A stretch of 64,000 nucleotides of DNA from Haemaphysalis longicornis (lineage: Eukaryota; Arthropoda; Arachnida; Ixodida; Ixodidae), in NCBI GenBank assembly GCA_013339765.2, contig CM023449.1, forward strand, positions 17,095,130-17,159,129. Direction: 5' to 3'. Positions 10,227 through 20,944 of this stretch are shown in pieces. Under the pieces are notes generated by a model. It saw only the letters and a list, made by a program, of their open reading frames with translations. It had not been told where the DNA came from and did not search any database. Numbering within the stretch: the first letter of the stretch is position 1; every line of letters starts with the position of its first letter. The translations under genes were made by a program, and so were the position numbers.

Positions 10227-11011
10227 TGCCCGGACGGGCGACAACTAGGTGGACGACGTGAGTAAAGAGTTTGCTTGTACACAACCCCAGTGTGCCTCGT
10301 TTCTTGGCATGCTGTAGAGAGCAGGCCCACAACACTGGGGGGAATAAGTAACAGGGACATATAGGTGGCATACCAGTCCTAAAGTTTGCTAAAAACACAA
10401 GTGGTTTCAAGCCCCAATAACAAAAAAACATTTGTGCAAGAGACGCTTTTAGTACACACACACCTCACAAACGCGGATAATAGGCGCGCTGGTCAGCTAA
10501 ACACAAGTTAAATAAATAAGCTGGAATCAGCAAGTATTGAGTCGTGGCTTCTGTTTGCCAAAATTTTGCATTCTTTCAAGACAGAAGCCGCCACGTGACC
10601 CAATCCTTGGCAGCGGGGAGATTTTGCTGTGTGGGTGCAGGGCCTATTCGTGTACCGGCCGGAATTCTCGTGCAGCAAATTCGACCTTTCGTTTGGCTAA
10701 TAAACGGCAAAGAACGCAATAGTTGGGCTCGAAAATGTGAGCATGATGATAATCCAGAAATAAACCAAAGAATTGTGCGGCAAAATGTCGGAAGTAATGA
10801 ATGGCAGCGAATCGAGTCGTGGAAAAGCAACGTTACATCTGGTTACTTGATGAGCCCGGAGTACATCATGAATGGTTTGGGATACAGACTACGGCTATAT
10901 AAATAGTTTTTTAATGGACGGGCGGGGTTGATGCATACGTTGGTTCATTGTTCGACGGCAGTGCGATACTGCTTAGAAAAAAAATTGTCTCGCGATTACG
11001 TTACTCCCTAA
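10227..11011. other. No gene recognised
   Basis: A 120-codon + strand reading at 10544-10906 has no known motif. A short inverted pair (GTCGTGGCTTCTG at 10541 against CAGAAGCC..CACGTGAC at 10582) is noted. Nothing else seen. Confidence 0.35.
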
Positions 11012-11468
11012 TGCGATATTTGGGCGCAGCAACAGTGCGCTCAGGCAGCACTCACTGGTGGGTTCTCTCGATGGCAGCGACGATGAGCCTCTGCGTCGGC
11101 GGCGGAAAGTGCGTCTCGGGAAGGGACCGCGACCCACGTCTTAAGCAAACGCACATCGTAGTCACGCACATGCCCCACTCACGCTTTCGCCAAGTGTCGC
11201 GCCGTCGAGCGTCTCATGCGGGCACAGCATACTGCACCATTCCCTCCCCCACTCCACACTTTCGGAGAGCGCAGGCTCCCGCCACCCAACAAACCGCCCT
11301 CCCCTTCCAATTTCGCGACACTCTCCTCTTTTGGTTTCCTTTATCGGTCGCTTTTCTTTCACTCGTCGGTCCAGCCGTCGTTCGCTCGGTCACGACGAGG
11401 GTGACGCGGCTCAGCCCACGAACGGGCGGCAAAGGGCTGCGCCCTAAAATATCCAGTTGTATGCACTA
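11012..11468 (+). repeat. Unnamed interspersed repeat, copy A (uninterrupted)
   Basis: About 457 bp, matching 15097-16822 piecewise at high identity. Shared blocks start at ATATTTGGGCGCAGCAACAG and end at AAAATATCCAGTTGTATGCA. Copy A has no insertion and thus serves as the empty site for the two insertions in copy B. A 282-codon reading spans it, but the other copy does not keep the frame, so I do not treat it as coding. Confidence 0.8.
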
Positions 11469-12257
11469 CATCCTCCCATTAACGTTCGTTCTTCCCTTGT
11501 TCGACTTTCGGCTTATGCCCAACCCCGCTGAGGTGTTAGCGCTTACCGAGTATATTTTGCCTCGAGTCGCTTATCCTTGCCATTCATCGCAGATCTGTTT
11601 TGCGAAACGACACCGTTGTACTGCTCCCGAAGCCTGCTGCAGCCATCTTTTGATCGCGCCCACATCGCTAAATCCTAAAATGACGCAAAAGTCTTCCAGC
11701 CGCTGCCCCAAAACTGCTGGCGCTGTATTTTCATTTTCGCGGAAACACTTTCCTGGCTGCAATATCTTTCTGCTGAGAGGAACCGCGGGCCTTTAAGGCT
11801 AGGCAACCGATTATAGAAATAAAGGGAAGCGAGGAGCCACAAAGCGCTGCTGAAATGTTGGCATTAATATGTAAGCCATTTCAAACAACGACTGGCAATA
11901 ACACTTATCACCTACTGTTCTGGCCGTTCGCAGTGCGATCGTTTCTGTCATCACGAGTGGAAAAAATGTGGTACGTGGGTGAAAGTGAGGCCCCCGTATG
12001 GTGCGGAATTAAAACAACCGAACGGACATTCCCAAAAGAGTCACGTCCGATCTTAACCCCTTTACTGCTATCCGTACTCCAAGCACGCCGTAGCATTGCA
12101 GTAACCATGACTTCGTACTAAAATAAAGAAAATAAACTAGGTAAACGACCTGACCAAACACCAAAGAAGAATCAGCAGCAAGAGAAAGATAAAAAATTAT
12201 GCACCCCTCCGTCTAGACGAAGATAGGGCTCCGTTAGTGGATCGGACTTCAGAATGA
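11469..12257. other. No feature recognised
   Basis: No coding or repeat structure that I can support. Confidence 0.4.
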
Positions 12258-12419
12258 GTAGAGAGTTAGAGCAGAATGGATAACCGCTCCCGGTACGGTA
12301 CTCGGTAGGCGGCCGGCACGACTGCGCGTAAAGAGAGGCGGAAAAACTAGTCGTGCGCATGCGCAGGTGTACCGGGTACCGCACCGGGACTTGTTCTCCG
12401 CTCTGCTATAACTCTCTAT
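12258..12419. repeat. Imperfect inverted repeat (foldback)
   Basis: Left arm 12258-12305 (GTAGAGAGTTAGAGCAGAAT, CTCCCGGTACGGTACTCGG) pairs with the complement of 12371-12419 (ATAGAGAGTTATAGCAGAGC, GTCCCGGTGCGGTACCCGG). A second short pair, GCACGACTGCGCG and CGTGCGCATGCGC, lies in the loop. Probably a MITE, but termini and target duplication are not clear. Confidence 0.6.
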
Positions 12420-13031
12420 TGTCAAAGGTCTCGCTGACGCAGAAGGTAGAAAAAGTGCTTCCCTGCTCTGTTGCTCTTGAGAGGAAGTGACAGGAAGCAT
12501 TTCATTATTCTGCGTCAGCGTCTAATCCTGCGGGCATTTGCCCGCAAAGAGTGCAGCTTTTTGCTGTTCTAATTATTTGCCAACTCAGCGAAATTCACAA
12601 AACTGCTGAGGAAACAAGCTGCTTCTACTCGGAAGTCACAAATTAAACAATGGATACAGCTGTACTTATCGTCCCTTACTTATACATATCATTTGCCTGC
12701 TAAGCTAAAAAAATATTTAGAGCGCTTGGTTCTAAAAGCACATCTAGAAATTGCTTTTTGCAGTGATATCGATGTGGGTAGTGCGTTGGCGTCAATTGCT
12801 CTCGCATTCAATCTTGGGGCCACTAAGCAGCTCGGAGAACCACCTTGTTTTGGTTCTATAACAGACGCCATTTATGAAGTCACCGTTTTCGGGGGTGGCC
12901 AGAAAAGTACGCATTTAACGATAGCGCATTAAGGGCGCAAGTTATTGGGAGAATTCAACAGGTGGCTTAAAGGTGGCTGAGAAATGACCAGGCTTTTCTT
13001 TCTTTTTTCAGCGAGTCTGCGTTAATATGCC
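12420..13031. other. No gene recognised
   Basis: Contains a small perfect hairpin, CTGCGGGCATTTGCCCGCA (12529-12547). A 79-codon + strand reading at 12693-12932 has no motif. Confidence 0.35.
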
Positions 13032-13711
13032 TTAAAGGACCCCTGAAACACTTTTCTTTAAGATTCGTTTCGGGCTTACGTCTGTTCTTCGCGTCATGCA
13101 GAGATAGACGCAAAAGGAATTATCAATATATGTGCAAAAATAACAGAATTAAATTTTTAAATTTAAGAATACGAGCATAGTTACTAAACGTTACACTCTC
13201 GTCAAAAACCGGGGGACTGCTCCTCGCTTCCCGCTCTCACCGATGACATCGAATAGCCGGATAACTGAGGGCAGCGATAAATGCCGCTCTCCCGAAGTTT
13301 TACGCCCACGGATGTCTAACACGGAAAGCTCCTTACCGGCCTTCCTGATGTCGCCGGCCGTTCGGCGACATCGCGTCAACCACGCCGACACAGTGCCGGC
13401 AAGTAGGAGAAGGCGAAGACCGCCGAAGTCACCGGGCTGTCGCTGCGTTTATTCGTGTTGCTAGGCTTATTTTACTGAACTCTACAATACTCTTAAGCGA
13501 TTTATGGTCAACAGGGTGGCTGTTCATAACAAGACCCACCTACCTCGAAGTAAGATATTCCTCGAGTGCTTCAAATTGCAAAGTGTGTGCGCTGCCTTGC
13601 TACTGAACTCCCCCTGTGGGTTCACAGAAACGCCAGAAATAGTCGCGTATCCTGGTTTAAAAAAAGAACTTGTGAGTTGCTCACTTCAGCAGAGGGAGCG
13701 TGCCCGGGGTC

Positions 13712-13749
13712 GAAATGCCGACCCCGCGCACGCGGGGTCGGTATTTCGG
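13712..13749. repeat. GC-rich hairpin
   Basis: CGAAATGCCGACCCCGCG, a 3-nt loop, then the near-perfect complement GCGGGGTCGGTATTTCG. A 17-18-bp stem with one mismatch, inside the TTAA element. Confidence 0.8.
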
Positions 13750-13942
13750 GAATTTGGTGCATGAAAAGAGGGAGTCGGTGCATGAACGACTTGGCCATTC
13801 CAGCTTGTAACAGCAGAGCCGTTGAACCTTGAGCGCTGGCCGTGCCGAACGAACCGGAAACGATATCCTGCGCTGCTGTTGTCGGTGGTATTCGTTTGGG
13901 CAGGAGACGTGGGCGTAGCTGTGTGAGCAATGCTTGTAAACG

Positions 13943-14311
13943 TTGCGTGTTCGACGTCTTTGCTCTTCAGTTCGTTGCCGGCGCATGGTGTTCGACACTG
14001 GTGCCGAAAACGGCGTGGTGCGCGATGTCGACGGGCACCGCGGCGACGCGGCGGTGCGCGTCGCCGAGCTCGCCAAGTTGTGCTATGGCAAGCTCGCGGT
14101 ATGCGAAGTACTGCTCGTGGAAGCCTGCCCGAGCAAATCGACGACGACGCCAAGATGCATTATTTTCCACGCGACGACATGCAGCGCTAATATGAACTTC
14201 GTGGAGTTCGTGCACGCCGGCGGCCGCAAGAACTGTCGCCCAAGCCAGCGGGCTCGGGGTTGCACGGGTCACCTTGGGTTTTGGGAACTTAGTATCGTGG
14301 CGACTATTTGA
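13943..14311 (+). pseudogene. Exon-like coding fragment inside the TTAA element
   Basis: A 122-codon reading with a G/C-ending codon bias that stands out from its surroundings. It includes VFDTGAENGVVRDVDGHRG and AAVRVAELAKLCYGKLAVCE followed by VLLVEACP. Near 14125 the neighbouring frame reads better (EQIDDDAKMHYFPRDDMQR), which suggests a one-base shift in a once-coding sequence. I do not recognise the protein. It may be a captured host exon. The opposite strand is also open, so the call is tentative. Confidence 0.3.
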
Positions 14312-14350
14312 TCGCTCGTATCTGTACAACTGCGAATGACCATCCCTTAC

Positions 14351-14662
14351 AGACTAGCCAGAATCACTGATAATTATAATCATTATTAATAAGTACAGAT
14401 GATACAGATCCGACGGATCTCAAAGCCGCACCCGACGCCCGCCTTCTCAATATTTTCAGCGAGAGCAGTCGGTCTTGATTTTAACCTAACCGGCCAAACC
14501 GCTCTCCGCTCACTGACTAGCCAGATTTACTGTACTTATTAATCCACTGGTAATAATTACAGGAGATCGGGCGTAACTGGCGATGGCTACGTCGGCCTTG
14601 GCTCCAGTGAGCGGGAGCGGTTCGGCCGCTTGAGTAAAAAACCAAGACCGACTGCTCTCATC
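14351..14662. repeat. Offset direct and inverted repeats
   Basis: GACTAGCCAGA occurs directly at 14351 and 14515. Block 14460-14515 (GAGAGCAGTCGGTCTTGATT..GGCCAAACCGCTCTCCGCTCACT) is inverted at 14607-14661 (AGTGAGCGGGAGCGGTTCGG..AACCAAGACCGACTGCTCTC). The order is not that of a simple palindrome, which suggests a rearranged foldback. Confidence 0.6.
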
Positions 14663-15229
14663 GAGTGAATTCAGACGACATGTCGATTGCGCGGGCGAGT
14701 CGCGGACCATGTACAATCGTAGCAGACGATGCGGCGAACGCATGGAGGAAAGAAAAACGTCCCTGACGTCACGGGTGAGACCGTGACGTAAGGCTGCCCG
14801 CTTGCAGGTTGGCCTTCGAACGGCCATTTTCCCGCGCGGCGACCAAATTTGAAACTGGTTGCAATAAACGTGCTATAATTAATTCTGTGTTGGCGGCTGA
14901 CGGCTTTCGGTTCGATTTTCGTAATTACTGGGCCAATAGGTATTCTTTACAGCATAAAAACTGAAAGCGAGAAATTTCGTGTCAGTACTCCTTTAAAGCA
15001 AGCTCAAAAAGAACAGTGCCCCACTTGTGCTGCTCCCGGCAAAACGAGAATTAAAAGCTAAAGATAAAAATAGCCTGGGGATGCCGATACTCCATAATAC
15101 GATATTTGGGCGCAGCAACAGTGCGCTGAGGCAGCACTCACTCGTGGGTTCCCTCGACGGCAGCGATGATGAGTCGCTGCGTCGGCGGCGCGATGTGCGT
15201 CTCAGGAAGGGACTGCGACCCGCACCTTA

Positions 15230-16007
15230 AGTCCGTTCTACATGGTGCGTTTTTCGTCTGCGAATTCGGTGGAACGAACATTCGCACTTACGAAATTCGC
15301 AATGCCTGGAAATGTCGTCTACATGGCCTGCGAACATCGCGATTTTTGCATTTCAGAGGCACGTTGTTTGCAGACCGGCAGAGCAAATCTTGTTGTGATT
15401 TAAAAAAAAAAAGGTTTTTACTTCCTGAGCAGGTTTCTTTACACTGCATTGCAGTAAATATAAGTTTATTTGCGGTTTTGTGCAACAAACGCAAATTATT
15501 TAGCAATATACGCACACATAGCAGAGAAGACAAACACAGCAAGCCACCCTGGGTTCGCGTTTTGTGCGTGCTTAGCACACCTCGGTTTAGCTCGGACAGT
15601 TCTTCTTGGGTTCTTCTGTACTTCGTTCCTGCTGTGATGTCCGCCACTGCACGGACACCCATTAAGCATCCAATAAAAACGGCGCGCGACATCGTGTTGT
15701 GAACGCGCGTGCGTTTGTTTTGGTCGTTTTGGCGCGCCCGCGCTTATGCCGCGCTTAGCCAAGCAAAGCCATCTGGTTGCTAAGCGTGCAACTAAAGCTG
15801 CCGTGGCGTTCACCTAGCTGTGTTCTTATTGGCCGCAGATTCGGCCCCTCTACGCCACACGAACAGCAGGAGCGGCGTTCGCGGGGGATGCGCTAACCGG
15901 TCTAAACATTTGGCACTTTGCCGCAGCAACGAAAAAAGTCTTTTTGCCGCACGAGCGGCGCCGCATCTGCGAATTCGCGGGGAAAATCGCACCATGTAGA
16001 CTGGGCT
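15230..16007. mobile_element. TTA-flanked TIR element (Harbinger-like), nested in repeat copy B
   Basis: 778 bp flanked by TTA at 15227-15229 and 16008-16010. Ends: AGTCCGTTCTACATGGTGCG on the left and, complemented, AGCCCAGTCTACATGGTGCG on the right, with GCGAATTCG shared further in. Repeat copy A shows the uninterrupted CTTAAGCAAACG site. TTA duplication plus such TIRs fits PIF/Harbinger. No transposase is encoded; an open reading frame inside (15166-15702, +) has no motif. Confidence 0.75.
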
Positions 16008-16221
16008 TTATGCAAACGCACATCATAGTCACGCGCACGCGCCCCTCACGTATTCGCCAAGCGTCGCGCTGTCGAGCACATCATGCGGGCACAGCATACT
16101 GCCCCCTCCCCTCCCCCACCACACACTTTCAGAGGACGCTGGCCCACGCCGCACGGTGAACCCCCTCCTCTCCCAATTTCGCGACACCTCCTCCTTTCCT
16201 TTCTTTCATCGTTCGTTTTTT

Positions 16222-16698
16222 AAATGCAGAGCATTTCTTAGCCTCGCCTCTTCCTGCGTCGGACACAGCTCCGCGTCCGCAGCAGGTGCGCCTCTCCTCC
16301 TTCCCTCCTCTCTCTCAACAGCAGCTGGCGCGCGCATGCGTCGTAGTCAGCCCGTTCGCTCCGTCGCGGTCTCGGTGTAACAGGTGCGTGATAGCAGCGC
16401 GGTGGGGCGTGGAAGGGTGCGCGCTGCTTGCGCATGCGCGCTCCCCCCCCCCCCCCCCCCCCCCCGTACTGCTCTCCCTCTACTGCGCGCGCTGCAAATA
16501 TAAAGCGGCTAGCGGTCGCTCGTGCTTCAGTCACTGCGTTGCTCCTTCCTTCCTTGGTTGACGCTCGCTCCCACGTTTACTCGTGTCTGCTACTCCAGCA
16601 TCACGGAAGAAGCGATGGAAGCAACACTGCCTTCAACCAGTACTGAGGCCCCAATGCTCTGAGTTTACTCGTGTTCCCCTCAGGGGAAGGCGCGGGAA
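16222..16698 (-). mobile_element. Hairpin-ended element (member 3), nested in repeat copy B
   Basis: About 477 bp absent from repeat copy A, flanked by T6 (16216-16221) and T9 (16699-16707). The left end is the hairpin AAATGC-AGA-GCATTT (16222-16236). Its inverse copy AATGCTCTG lies at 16653-16661, 37 nt from the right end. The right-end sequence (minus strand TTCCCGCGCC..GAGGGGAACACG) resembles the left ends of members 4 and 5. It contains a C20-plus tract. Read as a Helentron-like non-autonomous element. Confidence 0.75.
16442..16466 (+). repeat. Poly-C tract
   Basis: An uninterrupted run of about 25 C inside the hairpin-ended element; length may be assembly-sensitive. Confidence 0.95.
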
Positions 16699-16822
16699 TT
16701 TTTTTTTCTTTCACTCGTCCGTCCAGCCATCGCTCGCTCGGTCACGACGATGTCGACGCGGCTCAGCGCACAAACGGGCGACAAAGGGCTACGCACTAAA
16801 ATATCCAGTTGTATGCACTATA

Positions 16823-17198
16823 TGCTTGTACTATGCACTACTTCACCCAAGATCATTTGTCATCATCGCCAGAGAAAGTTGGCTTTCCTGCAGGGCGTAA
16901 TGGCGTACCATGGCATCAGTGCAGACACTAAATCTTCTCGTTAAAACATAAAATGGCTGATGGCTGCTATACTCTTTAATACAAAATTTGTGCGCAGAGC
17001 GAACTGCAGTCTTTTTGGTGTCACGGCGCATAGCTGCTCCGTCTCAGGAAGTGTGATCGCGTGATCAGCGAGCGCACGGCGGCGCTCTCCTCTGCGGTTA
17101 TGTTGCAGCGCGTCGCCGCAGCTCCGAATGTTGTGGTAAAACGGGTTTGAGCCTCCCGCGGAAATGCCACGTGGTTCAGACCACAGAGTTTTATACTA
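16823..17198. other. No feature recognised
   Basis: No coding or repeat structure supported. A weak similarity to the start of repeat copies A/B (TTTGTGCGCAGAGCGAACTG near 16987) could be a decayed third copy. Confidence 0.3.
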
Positions 17199-17616
17199 AT
17201 ATATACTAGAGGGAATTCTGGCGTCCCTGTCTAGGGAGCCACGCTTCGCCGAGCGTTCCATCATGTACCGGGCAGGTACGTTCCACTTGTCCTTAGTATG
17301 GCTTCAAGAACAAGCTGAAATATTTGGCTCTGGCTGCAAAAAAATGCAACAATATTACTGTAGAAGGTTCATCAAATTGGTTTTGTTATCACAAAATTGA
17401 ACCCCCGAAAGGATTAATTTGTCAGTGATTATTCAGAAGCTTCATGCACGATGAACAAGAAAAAAAATGTCATCCTTTTTTGTTGATTTTGGCTTCGAGA
17501 CAAGAAAGAAGCCATATGGCTAGCTGAGCCAAGCAGGCGAAGAACATCGCTAGCAGCAGTGGCGCCGGCCACGGCGGTCCGCGACTGCAGCGACAGATTC
17601 CCCTCTAGTATATATT
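17199..17616. mobile_element. TIR element (MITE)
   Basis: Ends ATATATACTAGAGGGAATTC on the left and, complemented, AATATATACTAGAGGGGAAT on the right; about 20 bp inverted with few mismatches. Internal sequence has no coding capacity. Target duplication is hidden in the TA-rich flanks, so the superfamily is open. Confidence 0.65.
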
Positions 17617-18035
17617 GCCGCGAACCATGCTTTGTGTTTACTTGTGTTTTGCTTTTACCGCTCGGCTGCGCCGATCGTCTGTGTTATCTCTGTGCCAAGG
17701 GAAGCGCGTGTTACATTCTTTCTTTCTGTGCCGCATGTGTTATCTATTCTCATAGGGAGAGCATTCCGATCTAACGTGAACAGCCCAGAATAATCTTCTT
17801 GGATCTACAATGTTCTAGATGTGAATCGACGGTTCGAGAACCACGCGCGCCGAAAGATAAAAAGCCTGCAGAGCAGACGCCGGGGCATTCGAATCGCCGG
17901 AGCTCAGCCTGCATACGTCACTTTGCTGACTGCTGCTTCGCCGCCCGTGTATTATTTGAGTTGTTAGGGGAGCACAAGTTCGCTCCAATAAACTTGTTTT
18001 TCTTGAAGACAACTGCGTCGTCTTTGGCAACGTGA
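17617..18035 (+). other. Probable LTR remnant (solo)
   Basis: Carries a TATA-like GATAAAAAGCC at 17856, an AATAAA signal at 17986-17991 and a short U5-like tail ending ACGTGACA near 18035. These fall in the order and spacing of a gypsy-type LTR. The left end and any target duplication are unclear. Confidence 0.4.
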
Positions 18036-19320
18036 CAATATTAGTACGAAACTCTATGATTCAGACGAGCCACGCAACGAGGAGGACGCGGAAGGACCAG
18101 TGTACGTGCCGCTCGCTGCACGTGCTGAGCTTATGGGTCACGGCCTCGGCATACTTGCCTGCCCCTTACAGTTTCGCCATACTTTCATTCTCCGCTCTCC
18201 TGAGCGCTCCTATTCGGTAGTGTCTTCGTCCTCTCAGTTATCTCGTAGCGCGCCGCCGCCGGGCAGCGTCTCAAGGGCTTATCGCCCTTCCCCTCACACT
18301 TTCGCCCCACTTCCCTCCTCCGTTTTCCTTCTGTCTTCTGTGTTCTCTCGGTTCGCTGGGTTACAAAGCCGGCGACGCCATCAAACCACATATACTGGAC
18401 ACTTAAGTGCTACGCTCTAAAACAAAAAATTATCTGATCAGTTTTCGCGTAACCCGGCCTTTCAACATTGTCCGACAAATGTATGGGGTGGGCAACAAGT
18501 TACTACAAAGTCAATTCGCATGAAGTGTGCATGTGCATAAAAAAAGAGTTCAGAATCTGTGCTTCACGTATGGGAGTGGCTCAGCCTGACAATAACGTAA
18601 GCTCTGACGTGCTGGTGCTCGCCTGGAAGAGAGGCGCCTTCGTTATCTGATCTACTGTCGAGATTCTGTTAGGTGGGCGAAAGGAGAGCAAACAGCTCTG
18701 CGGTTTCACCAGACTTCACGGCGTTAAGTCTGTGATGCTGGCCCACTTTTTTATTGCCGGTTTTCGACATATACCCAACAACACAAAACAACCAGTTATG
18801 TGCAGTCTTATGTCTCATGCAGCCTCACAGAGTTTACTGGCTAATATTTTTTGCGACCAATTTATACTTATAATGTGCAAATGATTCTATTGCTGAATTA
18901 CGTTTATTTTTGCGGGGTCAAAATTAGCCATTCGTGGGAAAACAAAAACTGTGGTATAAAACCAAACTGATGTGTTGAGAAGATTAGAGAGAAATCCTAT
19001 AGGTCAAAATTCTGAGTAAGCTGAATACGTATTTTTGTTATATATCCGCGAACCAGAAGGCACCAAACAAAGAAAAATATGGCATGGCATAATTTTCGAT
19101 TCTATAGTTGCCAGAATTTTCGGCGCAGCTTGTTCGCGGAAACATTGTGAAGAGAAATGTTAATGTTTCTTTACCGTTCGCTTCGACGCCGAGGTCATTA
19201 AAGGTGACAATCCAATGAGGCGCCACGTGACATCAGAGCTATACGACATATTAGGTTTTCGTCTTAACCAGTCGCTCTAGATCGATATATTAGCTCACCG
19301 ATAACACGAATATGCCACTC
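18036..19320. other. No feature recognised
   Basis: C/T-rich stretch at 18170-18380, otherwise AT-rich DNA. No supported gene or repeat. Confidence 0.4.
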
Positions 19321-19692
19321 TTACGCGTAGCTTTTCTTAAGGTAGAAAAAATAGCGAAAACCTGCAGACAGGCGTCGCCGCCAAGGGCTATTGTGTGTAT
19401 TCACTGGCCTGGTGGCGCGCATGTCGGCAACCATGTGTGTGCGCCGCCATGCCGGTGCCTCCGCGCCACCGCCGCTAAGGCGACGTCGTATGCTCAGGAT
19501 GTTCGCAGCGCAGGCAGCGGCGACTCCTAGCAGGATCTGTGGCGTTAATGATGGCTGAGCGAGCATAGTGGCTGTTCCGTTAATCGGTGTGACAACCTTG
19601 CGCTGCAATCCAAGCCTGATTTGCTTACGAGCGATTACAAGTTGGTCGTAGCTCGGAGGTTGAAAATTGAGTGCTCTAGCAGCGCTTTGCAT
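19321..19692 (-). CDS. Uncharacterised ORF, possibly an exon
   Basis: From ATG at 19692 (context ACCATG) the minus strand stays open for 123 codons. The composition looks like a folded protein start: ALNFQPPSYDQLVIARKQI, then PINGTATMLAQPSLTPQILL and a short hydrophobic stretch GVAAACAANIL followed by SIRRRLSGGG. I do not recognise it. The reading after about residue 85 is Arg/Pro-rich and may be intron, since CTGCAG|GTTTTC (19372-19361, minus) could serve as a donor. It could also be a repeat by-product. No neighbour supports it. Confidence 0.25.
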   Translation of the reverse strand: MQSAARALNFQPPSYDQLVIARKQIRLGLQRKVVTPINGTATMLAQPSLTPQILLGVAAACAANILSIRRRLSGGGAEAPAWRRTHMVADMRATRPVNTHNSPWRRRLSAGFRYFFYLKKSYA

Positions 19693-19939
19693 GGTAGCGT
19701 CTGTGCGGGCGGCAGCAGCAGCAGTATTGTGTCTCACCGAGCTCAAAAGCACTACCTCAACGTCAAGTACTGTTTAGCGCAGCATCGTACAGAATACCTG
19801 TCGCAAGACACGACTGAAGTCATCGTACAGATAAGCCTATTGCCAGCGGCCGTGTTTTCGTATCGGCCACAGATTGCTCAGTTCTGGGCGAGCGCTTTCT
19901 GCTCCGGCCAGTGGCCGAAGATGTTCGCCAGTATCCAAG

Positions 19940-20215
19940 GAGCCAATCGGCACAGAGTAAACGAAAACAGCGAAGAACATATGTGGGTTAAGGGCACGAT
20001 AGGCGGGGAGAGAAACGCTGTTGGGAGTCGCCTATCTGGGCTCAGGGGATGACAGTGAGGTTAAGAAAAGAATGAAAAACTGGTAAGCGGCATTAGGCGG
20101 GACTTCGATCAGTTAAGGCAATCGGGAGGGTAATTCTAGTTGGAGACACCATTGCCCACATTGAGGACCTGGGCGGATACACAGACCGCAATGGCAAACT
20201 CATGCTAGATATGTG
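19940..20215 (+). pseudogene. CR1-like LINE ORF2, endonuclease part
   Basis: Readable across frames as SEEHMWVKGTIGGER (19970), NEKLV..RRDFDQLRQSG and VILVGDTIAHIEDLGGYTD then NGKLMLDM. This is the GDxNAH block of an apurinic-type endonuclease with Asn changed to Ile here. The reading is cut at 20215 by an insertion and resumes at 20945 with CEEHNLIAVN. Stops and shifts show it is dead. Confidence 0.8.
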
Positions 20216-20933
20216 AAGAGAGAGATAGAGAAGGCTCGTAATTAGAGGAGAAAGCTGAGATGTTTGCCGGAATTTCTACACCGACATGCTACTCGGCGGG
20301 GGAAGGGGAAAGGGGGCAAAGAAAAGGCCCCATAGATTACAGGGCAGAAGAAAGGGTAAGAAAGAGAAGAAATAAAAGAAGAAAGAAAAATAACAAGAAA
20401 ATGACACTCAGTTTTTGAGTAGTGGGATCAAAAAGTCTGTCTTCTAAACTCTAAATCACTGCAGTGACGCCAATCTCGTCTAGATAGTCGAACAACGCCT
20501 TCAGTACTTTGCGTTGAGCTGGTGGAGATGGCCATGGACCAAGTACTTTCAAGGTCATTGGTCCTGGGCTGAGGCGCTCTAGTTTCTGCGCTAGACTGTA
20601 TCTTGCGTGTATGTATGCGGGGCATTCCAGCAGCAAATGCTTCACTGTTTCCGGCGACCCGTAGTTGTCGCAGTAAGGGTTTGTGGTGACACGAAGTCGA
20701 AAAAGGTGTGCCTTCGTAAGCGCTGCGTTGAGACGAAGTCGGTGGTATAATGTCTCTAATCGGCGCGGAAGTACCTCTGGCAGCCTCAGCGTGAGCTCAG
20801 GGTCTATGTAGCGTAGGAAGACATGGTAATGATCTGGAAGGGACCAGAGACGGTTCGATCCATTAAAACGAGCGCCTTCGCCATAGTTGTGGCATCACGC
20901 TTAGTGAAAAAAATCTTCCTCACATTCACGCAG
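20216..20933 (-). pseudogene. RNase H-type LINE, 5'-truncated insertion with TSD
   Basis: Antisense LINE 3' end inserted into the CR1-like ORF and flanked by a perfect 11-bp duplication CTAGATATGTG (20205-20215, 20934-20944). The coding tail (20825 down to 20451) reads VFLRYIDPELTLRLPEVLPR and CDNYGSPETVKHLLLEC, a damaged zinc-knuckle, and ends LGPWPSPPAQRKVLKALFDY..GVTAVI with a stop. The 3' end carries a TCTC-rich tail (complement of AGAGAGAGATAGAGAAGG at 20217). It is a classic target-primed, 5'-truncated insertion. Confidence 0.85.
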
Positions 20934-20944
20934 CTAGATATGTG

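Larger units (their letters stand above)
13036..14992. mobile_element. TTAA-flanked TIR element, 1.96 kb
   Basis: TTAA at 13032-13035 and 14993-14996 flank ends AGGACCCCTGAAACAC and, on the other strand, AGGAGTACTGACACGA (11 of 16 match). The pattern AGG..nTGA shared with elements at 36098, 46894 and 57967 puts it in the same TTAA-targeting group. The interior holds a strong hairpin, a GC-rich exon-like stretch and an offset inverted repeat. No transposase seen, so it is non-autonomous. Confidence 0.6.
15097..16822 (+). repeat. Unnamed interspersed repeat, copy B (split by two insertions)
   Basis: Pieces 15097-15229, 16008-16215 and 16708-16822 align in order with copy A at 11012-11468. The intervals between them are absent from copy A and are annotated as separate insertions. 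Confidence 0.8.

Noticed and set aside
9934..10461. Long open frames over the GT/TGCG microsatellite on both strands
   Set aside because: Residue repeats ([15 protein letters not shown]) come from the tandem bases; no motif outside the repeat.
10948..11796. 282-codon frame across repeat copy A
   Set aside because: Copy B does not preserve the frame, composition is Ser/Pro/Arg-rich, and no motif exists.
13686..14153. Arg/Ala-rich minus-strand frames
   Set aside because: Antisense of the GC-rich block; the plus strand looks more protein-like.
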